From contig JADFMZ010000162.1 of assembly GCA_022563615.1 (NCBI GenBank), positions 1-7,220 of the forward strand: DNA of 7,220 nt. Reading direction: 5' to 3'. The position numbers and the translations under genes are program-made. The notes under the pieces were generated by a model. It had not been told where the DNA came from. It worked only from the letters and a program-made list of their open reading frames with translations, and searched no databases. The DNA is from Planctomycetota bacterium. Lineage in GTDB: Bacteria > Planctomycetota > Phycisphaerae > UBA1845. This document shows, piece after piece, positions 1 to 6,080 of this stretch (its first letter is position 1; the number at the start of each line of letters is the position of its first letter).

Positions 1-53
1 ACTCCGGCCTGGCTGCCGAGAGTGTGCCCAGAGGAAGAAGGAAACGATAGGAT

Positions 54-97
54 GTGTCACCCCTGTCCCCGAACGGGTGTAACCCTTGTCTCCGGTC
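54..97. repeat. Two tandem imperfect 21-nt units, possible insertion-sequence end
   Basis: Two units lie head to tail with a 23-nt period: 54-74 (GTGTCACCCCTGTCCCCGAA plus C) and 77-97 (GTGTAACCCTTGTCTCCGGT plus C). They match at 16 of 21 positions. From memory, tandem GTGTCACCC-ATGTC-CCGG type units occur at the ends of some transposable elements, so this may be the worn end of an insertion sequence whose body lies left of the window. One plus-strand frame is open from position 3 to a TAG at 48-50 and ends in a basic tail (PRGRRKR), which could be the last residues of a transposase. No target duplication or transposase motif is visible here, so the identity is inference. Confidence 0.4.
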
Positions 98-168
98 CAA
101 ACACCTTGGTAAGGAGGGGAGAAAAAAATCGAACGACCTTTGCAGAAACGGCAATAGGGGCACTCCGG

Positions 169-1296
169 TCAGTGTTTCGGTAAGACGTCGATGAGTTGAT
201 CGATTTCCTGTTCGGTGGTGTATACGTGGGGGCTGGCGCGAAGTCGGCTGCGACGAACCGCGATCACGATCCGGTGCTCGGTTTGCAGGTGGCGCTGGAT
301 TTCGTCGGGCTGGTGATGATCCGAAAAGAAGGCGACGATTCCGCTGGCTTCCCCGGGCGCGCGCGAACTGACCACACGGTAGCCCTTGTCGCGCACCCCC
401 GTGGCCAGGCGATCGGTCAGATGGAGCAGGCGCTTTGAGATTTCCTCGACGCCGATCTCCTGAACCAGTTCGATCGCCCCGCCGAGGGCGTAGACGCCGG
501 CCAGATTGTAGCTGCCGCTGTCGTAGCGCTTGGCGGAGTCGGCGAACTCGAACTGATACTTATCGAAGCCGGACGGATCCTTCATTGACATCCATCCGAT
601 CACCGTCGGGTGAAGGTGGCCCTGCAACTCACGCCGGACATAGAAGAACCCCGCCCCCTCCGGCGCGCAAAGCCACTTGTGACCGTCCGCTGCGAGGAAG
701 TCAATGTTCATCGCCTTGACGTCGATCGGAAACACGCCGAGGGACTGGATGGCGTCCACGCAGAGAAGCACGCCCTTGCTCTGACAGTATTCGCCGAGGG
801 TCGCCAGGTCGCTCCGAAAGCCGCTGGCGTACTGCACCGACGAGATGGCGACCAGGCGTGTCCGGTTGTCGATCGCCTCGATCAATCGTTCGATGGGAAT
901 GCGGGCGTCCTCCTCGAACACCATCCGCACCTGCACGCCGCGCGGACGAAGCGCCTGCCACGGGTAGATGTTGGCTGCGAATTCCGCGTTCGTGGTCACG
1001 ACGTTGTCCCCGCTCTGCCAGTTCAAACCGTTGGCCACCATGCTCAGGCCGTCACTGGTGTTCTTGCAGAAGGTGACTTCGTCGGGATGGGCCGCAATGA
1101 GCTGCGCCACTTTGGCTCGAACACTGTCGGCGTGCTTGTAGAACCCGCCCCGCAGGTAGGCGTTCTCCTCGGCGTGCTGCAAGTATTGGCGCGCCGCGTC
1201 GGCGGATCGCCGGCTGATCGGCGCAACCCCCGCGTGGTTCTGGAAGTTGTAGTTCCGCGTAATCGGGAACTCGTTTCTTAGCGACTGCCAGTCCAT
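169..1296 (-). CDS. Class V aminotransferase-fold PLP-dependent enzyme (isopenicillin N epimerase / NifS-like superfamily)
   Basis: This encodes a 375-residue cytosolic PLP enzyme of the class V aminotransferase fold, near the usual family length. The Schiff-base lysine is K207 in ADGHKWL. The cofactor-ring aspartate is D181, with Q184, in LCVDAIQSLG. NTSDG at 79-83 fits the phosphate-binding loop. The C-terminal SPHVYTTEQEID, with R353 just before it, is typical of the family's substrate-carboxylate Arg and closing segment. The catalytic-Cys loop of SufS-type cysteine desulfurases (a GHHC-like motif) is absent from the corresponding region, so a desulfurase role is unlikely; an aminotransferase, epimerase or lyase is possible and the substrate cannot be read. 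I start at the ATG at 1294-1296 because homology-like sequence begins with MDWQSLRNEF. An in-frame extension to 1458 exists, but it runs through a REP-like palindrome and reads as low-value Arg-rich sequence. The Shine-Dalgarno match (GGTTGGA) is weak. It is divergent from the asparaginase-like gene. Confidence 0.9.
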   Translation of the reverse strand: MDWQSLRNEFPITRNYNFQNHAGVAPISRRSADAARQYLQHAEENAYLRGGFYKHADSVRAKVAQLIAAHPDEVTFCKNTSDGLSMVANGLNWQSGDNVVTTNAEFAANIYPWQALRPRGVQVRMVFEEDARIPIERLIEAIDNRTRLVAISSVQYASGFRSDLATLGEYCQSKGVLLCVDAIQSLGVFPIDVKAMNIDFLAADGHKWLCAPEGAGFFYVRRELQGHLHPTVIGWMSMKDPSGFDKYQFEFADSAKRYDSGSYNLAGVYALGGAIELVQEIGVEEISKRLLHLTDRLATGVRDKGYRVVSSRAPGEASGIVAFFSDHHQPDEIQRHLQTEHRIVIAVRRSRLRASPHVYTTEQEIDQLIDVLPKH

Positions 1297-1329
1297 GATG
1301 ATTCCAACCGTTAGTAGGATGCTTGCGAA

Positions 1330-1391
1330 GGCTCTTTCAGAGCCGCGCCCGTAAGGAAGCGGCCGCCTTCTCGGTACGGATCGCCGCTCTG
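1330..1391. repeat. REP-like palindromic element in the aminotransferase leader
   Basis: The segment folds on itself. CAGAGC at 1338-1343 pairs with GCTCTG at 1386-1391, and CCGTA at 1349-1353 pairs with TACGG at 1375-1379. A smaller perfect hairpin, GGCTCT-TTC-AGAGCC, occupies 1330-1344. The plus-strand core, AGAGCCGCG-CCGTAAGG-AGCGG, resembles a short intergenic repeat that I recall as very common in planctomycete, acidobacterial and verrucomicrobial genomes. Read on the minus strand it yields the peptide PLPYGRGSE, a frequent false N-terminal extension in such genomes. Its position between the promoter candidate and the ATG means it would be transcribed in the leader RNA. The family assignment is from memory. 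Confidence 0.55.
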
Positions 1392-1480
1392 GCCATCGAA
1401 TTATACGATCACGGGCGCGTCGTGTCCCCAATGTAAATGTGGCCGCCGTTTCACTCACGTCATTAAAGCGAACGCACTAC

Positions 1481-1509
1481 ATTTTAGCAGACGATTGTCG
1501 GTCTTTCCA
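1481..1509 (-). promoter_or_regulatory. Candidate sigma-70-type promoter for the aminotransferase gene
   Basis: On the minus strand, TGGAAA (1509-1504, four of six to the -35 consensus) is followed after exactly 17 nt by TAAAAT (1486-1481, five of six to the -10 consensus). TGC directly before the -10 box gives an extended -10. Transcription would begin near 1474, leaving a leader of about 178 nt that contains the REP-like palindrome. Promoter consensus in the likely host phylum is poorly known, so this is a sequence match only. Confidence 0.45.
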
Positions 1510-1537
1510 GAGTCCTGCCGCCAGGAGTGAGAAGGAG

Positions 1538-1562
1538 GGTAACGCCGCCCCGAACCGTTACC
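1538..1562. promoter_or_regulatory. Perfect 7-bp inverted repeat in the divergent intergenic region
   Basis: GGTAACG (1538-1544) and CGTTACC (1556-1562) form a perfect inverted repeat around an 11-nt spacer. It sits about 30 nt upstream of the aminotransferase -35 candidate and about 115 nt upstream of the asparaginase-like promoter candidate. This is a reasonable place for a regulator site serving either gene. No T-run follows on either strand, so it is not a typical terminator. No regulator is encoded in the window to pair with it. Confidence 0.3.
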
Positions 1563-1675
1563 GGACGGGGGCGTGAAAAAGACGTGCTTGCGGCCTAATT
1601 CAGCCGCATGCTGAGATGCTGCTGCGCACGATTTCTCTTGGGTTGCCCTTCGGCCGGCCCATCGGCGCTATCCGA

Positions 1676-1704
1676 TTGTTGAAAACTCCGGTTGAGTCTA
1701 TCAT
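1676..1704 (+). promoter_or_regulatory. Weak candidate promoter for the asparaginase-like gene
   Basis: TTGTTG (1676-1681, three of six to the -35 consensus) precedes TATCAT (1699-1704, five of six to the -10 consensus) with a 17-nt spacer. Transcription would begin near 1711, about 77 nt before the chosen ATG. The upstream TTG start at 1692 would then lie outside the transcript, which agrees with the ATG at 1788. The -35 match is poor. Confidence 0.3.
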
Positions 1705-1775
1705 CGCGGCTGGTTGAACAGAGACATTCGGGCGATCGCCGGCGGACGCCCTTAGTGTGTGCGCTTTTGGATCAC

Positions 1776-1779
1776 GAGG
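1776..1779 (+). promoter_or_regulatory. Ribosome binding site that sets the asparaginase-like start
   Basis: GAGG lies 8 nt upstream of the ATG at 1788-1790. This favours that start over the in-frame TTG at 1692, whose extra 32 residues show no family similarity. Confidence 0.6.
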
Positions 1780-1787
1780 TTGCGACG

Positions 1788-2294
1788 ATGCGAATCAGGA
1801 TCATCAGTACCGGTGGGACGATCGCCAAGACCTACGATGAGGCCGACGGGGCGATGCACATCGGTCGGCCCATCATCGAAACCATCGTGGGAGAGCTTCG
1901 GCTTCCCGATCTTGCGATTACGTACGACAACCTTCTCTCCAAGGACTCGCTCGATCTGACCGACGTGGATCGAACGTTAATCGTTCAGGCCGTTCAGCAA
2001 GCCGTGCGCCAGGCCGACGCCGTGTTGGTCCTCCATGGGACCGACACGCTCGAGATCACCGGCGAAGCGCTGCATCGCGCTCTGACCGACCCGCCGGTAA
2101 CGGTCGTGTTGACCGGGGCGATGAGGCCCTATGAGTTTCGCAATACCGATGCCGCCCAGAACGTGACCGAGGCGTTGCTGGCCTGCCGGCACAAGCCGCC
2201 GGGCGTCTATGTGGCCATGCACAATCGCGTGCTTCGCTTCCCCGGCGTGGTCAAGGACCGCCAAGGGATGTCGTTTATCAAAAAGACGAAGTAG
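1788..2294 (+). CDS. Short single-domain asparaginase-like protein
   Basis: This 168-residue protein corresponds to the N-terminal catalytic domain of type I/II L-asparaginases, which normally have about 330 residues and a second domain. Stand-alone short asparaginase-domain proteins of 160-170 residues are a known family, so the length alone does not mean truncation. STGGTIAKT at 7-15 carries the nucleophile-equivalent T11. LHGTDTLE at 82-89 carries T85-D86, equivalent to the Thr-Asp pair near 89-90 of E. coli AnsB. SKDSLDLTD at 51-59 and VLTGAMRP at 107-114 are also characteristic, as is the C-terminal PPGVYVAMHNRVL. The conserved Lys normally six residues before the Gly of the TGA/VGA motif appears to be V104, so hydrolysis of Asn may be impaired or the substrate may differ. 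No signal peptide is seen, so it is predicted cytosolic. It has a good Shine-Dalgarno site and ends with its own TAG before the palindrome region. It is convergent with the lipoprotein gene. Confidence 0.88.
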   Translation: MRIRIISTGGTIAKTYDEADGAMHIGRPIIETIVGELRLPDLAITYDNLLSKDSLDLTDVDRTLIVQAVQQAVRQADAVLVLHGTDTLEITGEALHRALTDPPVTVVLTGAMRPYEFRNTDAAQNVTEALLACRHKPPGVYVAMHNRVLRFPGVVKDRQGMSFIKKTK

Positions 2295-2339
2295 AGCTCT
2301 CTACGTCGACTCCTCCTTGGAATGGTCGCGTACCTCTTT

Positions 2340-2363
2340 GGGAGGGCGAAGCTCCCGCTGAGC
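2340..2363. repeat. Short REP-like element between convergent genes
   Basis: GGGAGGGCGAAGCTCCCGCT followed by GAGC is a compact palindromic unit: GGGAG and CTCCC pair around a purine-rich loop. It resembles another short repeat (GGAGGGCGAGGCTCC-type) that I recall as scattered in many copies through planctomycete and related genomes. Here it directly precedes the first of two larger palindromes and may be part of the same composite element. Copy number cannot be judged from this window. Confidence 0.45.
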
Positions 2364-2367
2364 AGGG

Positions 2368-2410
2368 GGGTAGCGCAAAGATGATCTTTGCGGTCCCCTT
2401 TGCGCTGCCC
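2368..2410. repeat. Palindrome copy A with two mutually exclusive hairpins
   Basis: CGCAAAGAT (2374-2382) and ATCTTTGCG (2384-2392) form perfect 9-bp arms around a single G. A second pairing competes for the same left arm: 2368-2380 (GGGTAGCGCAAAG) pairs with 2398-2410 (CTTTGCGCTGCCC) over 13 positions with one T/G wobble and a 17-nt loop. The 17-nt core GCAAAGATGATCTTTGC is repeated exactly at 2450-2466. It lies 74 nt beyond the asparaginase-like stop codon and could end transcription or protect RNA, but no T-run follows. Confidence 0.55.
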
Positions 2411-2441
2411 TGCGTTCCTCCTGATTTGCGACGGCTTGACG

Positions 2442-2479
2442 GGGGAGGGGCAAAGATGATCTTTGCCCTACCCCTCCCC
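2442..2479. terminator. Palindrome copy B, possible bidirectional terminator or REP-like hairpin
   Basis: GGGCAAAGAT (2448-2457) and ATCTTTGCCC (2459-2468) are perfect 10-bp arms. Alternatively the 7-bp inner arms extend through GGGGAGGGG (2442-2450) pairing with CCCCTCCCC (2471-2479), leaving CCCTA bulged. The hairpin begins 39 nt past the lipoprotein stop on the minus strand. It would be very stable, and the convergent setting suits a shared terminator. The missing T-run on both strands weakens the intrinsic-terminator reading; a mobile or REP-type repeat is equally possible because its core matches copy A exactly. Confidence 0.45.
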
Positions 2480-2518
2480 GAATGGCTGTCAACGCCTCCA
2501 ATAAAGATGGACCGGGCG

Positions 2519-5500
2519 CTACTCGGAAACTCTCAATGTGCGCGAACGTTCGCGGAACCCCTTGACCAACAGCACAAACGGATCGTCGATCGGCAATACG
2601 AACAGATGGGCGTCGACGAGCGTGCGCTGCCGAGGCAAGGCCCCCGCGCCGTCAAGGTCAATGTCGGCTTCGACGTTGAAGACTTGGTCCATTATCAGAT
2701 TAATAATTGCGATCGCGCTGAAGATGTCCAGTTCCGTTGTGCGATCCAGACCATGCGTTCCATTGAAGAAGTCCGGCGGCGCAAAGGCGGTCAGTAGATT
2801 GATCGCCGTGTTGGGCCGGGCGAAACGGAACGCGTTGAGCCTCGACACGTAGTTTCGTGGAACGAGAGCGACGCCGTCCAGGGTCTGCGGCGTCAGCGCA
2901 TCGAACGCCACATCCTCGAAGGTCACCGATTCGCCGTTGTCGGATCGTCGGTAATACAGGCGAATGTCCGTCGAACGCCAGTCGTCGGCGTTGAACAACA
3001 TCGGACGGAAAGGGGTGGTCGGCTCGCCGGGATCCTGAACGCCGTTGGCGTTGAGGTCGTCGAAGTACGGATCACCCTCGGAGTCATAGCGATCATTCGG
3101 AACTTCCGTGCCAAACACACGTGTGAAGAACTCAGGTTGCAGCGGCAAACCGACGATCTCGCCGGCCGCCACCAGAATGAAGCCCTCCACACTGACATCA
3201 CCGACGAACTCCGCCGTCGCAATCGTACCGTCCTGCGTGGAGGTTGACGCGTCAACGACGGTGGTTTGATCATCGTTGACGATCGGTTCATCGAGGACCG
3301 TTCCATCGCCTTCGAAGGCAATCTGGTCATCTGGTGGTGGAGGATCACCATCCAGCAGTAGGAATTCTCCATCCGCTTCGTGTAACAAGTCCTGGGTCTC
3401 AGTGTTGAAGAAGTCCTCGAAATCCTCGGGGAGATCCGGGGGGGCCTCAAAGAAGTCGATCGGATCCTCGATCCCCGCAGGCCGACCGGTGTCTTCGTTG
3501 AACAGCGCGAACAGCCCGGTCTCGTGCGAATCCGGCAGAAACATGAGCAGATTTCTGCCGCCGGGATTGAACGTAGCGACGCCGCTCGACCGGTCGTAGT
3601 CCACGCGTACCGGGTCGTCGACACCCAACGCGGTCGCCAACACGAAGATCTGTTGATGCGGGCTGATGCCGCCGTCCACGTCGGATTCGAAATTAAACTC
3701 CTCGTTGATCACCGCGATATTGGCGCCGGGGAAGAAAACGCCGCTGTCGGACACAAAGTCCGCGAACGGCTGCCCGTTGACCGGGGCGAAGAGCGATTCA
3801 TCGGTGATGGATACCCGAACCGGACCGTGCGGCGTATGCAGGAATCGTCCCGTTTCGCGCACGAGGAACTCCACTTTTCCGAAATCATCCGTATGCTCCG
3901 TGAAACCAAGGAGGTATTTCCCCAGGCCGCTTGCGTTGTAGCTCACTGAAAGCACTTCGCCATCCACGGATACCTCGGCGTCTACGGTGACGGCGGAGGC
4001 CGACGATCCCGGCTGAAACGCATCGCCGTCAGCCACGACAAAGAACGTGCTCGGCCCGGAACGGCTGAACGGCAGGTGCGCGCGAGCTTTCCGAATCTTG
4101 TCAGCCAGCTCATCGACGCTGCCCAATCGATCCGTAAGGATGCCCGCAAGCAGCCGGCCAAACGCTGGAGGCGCCGTGTCGCCTAACAACTCGAGCATCA
4201 GCGCTCGCAACTCACCTTCTTGCTGATCAAAGGTCTCGGGGTCCAGATCGGTCAGACCCGCCTCGAAGAATCTCCGGAACAACTTTTCGATGTTAACGGC
4301 CTTGCCCAGCCCGTCGGCCGTCTCAAAAATGTTCAGCGGCGGACCAAAGAAAGTGGGGTCGAATACGAAATAGGTCAATCGCGCGCCGAGCCCGTTTTCC
4401 AGGCTGGTCAACAACTCGTAGAGATCCCCCAACGTAATGGTGCGGTTCTCCAAGTGCAGACGAGCCATTTGCAGGAGAATAAAATCGCTGAGGATCGGCA
4501 GCGGCGGCAGGCCCTCTCCGTCGGCACCATCCGGTGCACCGGAGTTGGCGAAGTTGCGGTCGGGCTCCAACACAGTGCTCAGATAGATGCGCTCGCCCGT
4601 GGTGAAAGAGGGGTCACCCTCCTCAATTTCAGCCACCGCGATGAGAAACTCGTTGTCCGAAATAATCTGCGCAAGGTCGCCGGAAATATCCTCCTCGAAT
4701 CCTTCCGGCAGTCCGTCCGGGAACTCACTCGCCAAATCCTCGATAAACCCGTCGGGGATCTGATCGATCAGATCCGAGGAAATCTCGCCGGAAAAGTCGT
4801 CCAGAAACCCTTCGATGAAACCCTCGATCGCATCGGCCTCGCCGCCCCGCGAGAAGAACTCCTCGGGTGTCATGCTGATGACATCTTCGAGCTCGCCCAG
4901 CGAACTGAGATCCGGCAGGCCGGGAAGGTCTGCAATCGGGAATCCCGCACGCAGGAAGACCTCCGCCGCCGCACGGGCAAGATCCTCCGCCTTCTCGGCC
5001 CGGGACAATTCCAGATTGCCCTCCACCATACGCATGCCGGTTCGCGCGCCGCTTGGGATTTTTTCGTCGAACAGGTCAGCCAGTTGTTCCAGGACCAGCG
5101 ATTCGAGGTCGGCCAGCGTAATCTCCTGATCGATTCCCGAATCCTCAAAAAGGTTCGTATAGGCGCTGACGATCCTCGACACGACCGCAGCCGGACTGAA
5201 CGGCAGATCCTTCGGGTCGATCCCCTGTTCCTCCATGAGTCGGCGGAGCTTGGCCAGGACCACCGTGGTCAGGGGATCGGCGCGAACGCCGGAAAGAGTT
5301 CCTTCTTCGGAACCCACTTCTCCGGGAATGTTGACGCAGCTCTCCACTTCGCAAGTCCCATCCGCGTCGATGTCGGCGCAGATCGTGAAGTCGGTGCCGA
5401 CCGGAAGGTTTTCAGCCGCAAACGTACCGTCAGCATTGATCGCGACGGGCGGAATCGGTTCACCGTTGGGGTCCACCAGGTCATTGCCGGCCAAATCCTT

Positions 5501-5788
5501 GAATCGCACTACCGTCGTGGCTGTGTTAAACTCCGGCGGCACGGTCTGGGCGGCGGCCTCTTCCGTGGCGCCTCTTGTGGACTGCGTGTCCGCCACCTTG
5601 CCGTTGAGTGATCCTTCGAATCCGAGTGCGTCATTGATGAGTACGTTGTCTCCACCGTCCTCTCCCGCAGATCCACCCGTCGGGCTGACTCCTGAATTGC
5701 AGGCCGCACCCCACCCAAGGAGCAAAGCTGCCGGGAAAAGAAGCAATCGAAACCAGGTTCCCATTCGTCCGTTTGATCTTGTATTCAC
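2519..5788 (-). CDS. Large acidic secreted lipoprotein of unknown function
   Basis: This is a 1089-residue exported protein. The N-terminus has a basic segment, then a hydrophobic core at about 12-29 (FRLLLFPAALLLGWG) and a cysteine at 30 in WGAACNSG, a relaxed lipobox with Gly at -3. A low-complexity Gly/Ser/Asp linker follows. Residues 85-170 look like a small beta-sandwich of the carboxypeptidase-regulatory type (NADGTFAAENLPVGTDFTI) with three further cysteines at 137, 146 and 151, followed by DPLTTVVLAKL. Residues 285-385 are highly acidic and probably helical, with loosely repeated DGF-IEDL and EGFEEDI units. Residues 580-780 are rich in predicted beta-strands. DLNANGVQDPGE at 911-922 resembles a calcium-binding loop, and DIDLDGAG at 1043-1050 may be another. 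The GTG at 5788 is chosen because GGAG lies 8 nt upstream and gives a compact signal peptide. An ATG at 5764 and a GTG at 5923 are in-frame alternatives. I recognise no complete family; a cell-surface or envelope role is inferred only from export and calcium-loop features. Confidence 0.85.
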   Translation of the reverse strand: MNTRSNGRMGTWFRLLLFPAALLLGWGAACNSGVSPTGGSAGEDGGDNVLINDALGFEGSLNGKVADTQSTRGATEEAAAQTVPPEFNTATTVVRFKDLAGNDLVDPNGEPIPPVAINADGTFAAENLPVGTDFTICADIDADGTCEVESCVNIPGEVGSEEGTLSGVRADPLTTVVLAKLRRLMEEQGIDPKDLPFSPAAVVSRIVSAYTNLFEDSGIDQEITLADLESLVLEQLADLFDEKIPSGARTGMRMVEGNLELSRAEKAEDLARAAAEVFLRAGFPIADLPGLPDLSSLGELEDVISMTPEEFFSRGGEADAIEGFIEGFLDDFSGEISSDLIDQIPDGFIEDLASEFPDGLPEGFEEDISGDLAQIISDNEFLIAVAEIEEGDPSFTTGERIYLSTVLEPDRNFANSGAPDGADGEGLPPLPILSDFILLQMARLHLENRTITLGDLYELLTSLENGLGARLTYFVFDPTFFGPPLNIFETADGLGKAVNIEKLFRRFFEAGLTDLDPETFDQQEGELRALMLELLGDTAPPAFGRLLAGILTDRLGSVDELADKIRKARAHLPFSRSGPSTFFVVADGDAFQPGSSASAVTVDAEVSVDGEVLSVSYNASGLGKYLLGFTEHTDDFGKVEFLVRETGRFLHTPHGPVRVSITDESLFAPVNGQPFADFVSDSGVFFPGANIAVINEEFNFESDVDGGISPHQQIFVLATALGVDDPVRVDYDRSSGVATFNPGGRNLLMFLPDSHETGLFALFNEDTGRPAGIEDPIDFFEAPPDLPEDFEDFFNTETQDLLHEADGEFLLLDGDPPPPDDQIAFEGDGTVLDEPIVNDDQTTVVDASTSTQDGTIATAEFVGDVSVEGFILVAAGEIVGLPLQPEFFTRVFGTEVPNDRYDSEGDPYFDDLNANGVQDPGEPTTPFRPMLFNADDWRSTDIRLYYRRSDNGESVTFEDVAFDALTPQTLDGVALVPRNYVSRLNAFRFARPNTAINLLTAFAPPDFFNGTHGLDRTTELDIFSAIAIINLIMDQVFNVEADIDLDGAGALPRQRTLVDAHLFVLPIDDPFVLLVKGFRERSRTLRVSE

Positions 5789-5796
5789 CTTGTGCA

Positions 5797-5800
5797 CTCC
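5797..5800 (-). promoter_or_regulatory. Ribosome binding site that sets the lipoprotein start
   Basis: On the minus strand GGAG is separated by 8 nt from the GTG at 5788-5786. The competing in-frame GTG at 5923 has no purine-rich site before it and would add 45 polar residues ahead of the signal peptide. The ATG at 5764 also lacks a clear site. Confidence 0.6.
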
Positions 5801-5978
5801 GATGTGAAGGCCCCTATCGTCGTTTGGGTCCACTCCCGCGAGCAGCCCCAACGCCTTCGACCTCCGTTTTCCATCTTTAGGAATTCCATCCGCAGCCGAC
5901 CGGTTGTCGGAATTAGAGGACACTGCACGCGGCTACTTTGAGAAAAACTTACTTATCCGCCATAGGAGGGTTGCGGCC

Positions 5979-6080
5979 TTGACGCGGTTATTGCGCCGGT
6001 CTAAGCCCCCGCCGTGTGTGCACAAATGCGGCAACGGCTACGGATGGGGCCTACTGGTGGAGGAACGATCGTGCTTATGA
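5979..6080 (+). CDS. Doubtful 33-codon ORF with strong Shine-Dalgarno
   Basis: AGGAGGG (5964-5970) is followed after 8 nt by TTG at 5979 and a 33-codon frame ending in TGA. The predicted peptide starts MTRLLRRSKPPPC and contains three cysteines (13, 17 and 32) and the Gly-rich stretch CGNGYGWG. There is no recognisable family and no hydrophobic segment. It is transcribed away from the lipoprotein gene. The ribosome site is better than chance, but the TTG start, short length and lack of any supporting homology keep this a candidate only. Confidence 0.2.
   Translation: MTRLLRRSKPPPCVHKCGNGYGWGLLVEERSCL

Larger units (their letters stand above)
1297..1787. other. Divergent intergenic region without a credible gene
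   Basis: This stretch separates the two divergent start codons. It holds the REP-like palindrome, an extended -10 promoter candidate on the minus strand, the inverted repeat at 1538-1562 and a weaker plus-strand promoter candidate. Both flanking reading frames can be extended into it using remote start codons, but the extra residues look non-coding. I see no RNA gene or riboswitch pattern that I recognise. Confidence 0.6.

Noticed and set aside
120..130. T-run terminator downstream of the aminotransferase (A-run on the plus strand)
   Set aside because: A seven-T tract is present on the minus strand, but I could not find a convincing stem directly before it.
610..1281. Plus-strand open frame of 223 codons opposite the aminotransferase
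   Set aside because: It lies wholly antisense to a gene with clear PLP-enzyme motifs, and its product shows no family features.
1297..1458. 54-residue N-terminal extension of the aminotransferase
   Set aside because: It crosses the REP-like palindrome and reads as Arg-rich sequence ahead of the conserved beginning MDWQSLRNEF.
1692..1787. TTG-started 32-residue extension of the asparaginase-like protein
   Set aside because: The asparaginase domain begins at the ATG at 1788, which has GAGG at 8 nt; the extension has no such site and overlaps the promoter candidate.
2295..2518. Reading the repeated 17-nt core as a CRISPR array
   Set aside because: There are only two copies, the unit is a tight palindrome, and no cas-like gene is nearby.
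4220..5611. Plus-strand open frame of 463 codons opposite the lipoprotein
   Set aside because: It is long, but the product is Arg/Gln/Gly-rich, without motifs or a ribosome site. The opposite strand has a signal peptide, a good start and coherent protein composition over 1089 codons.
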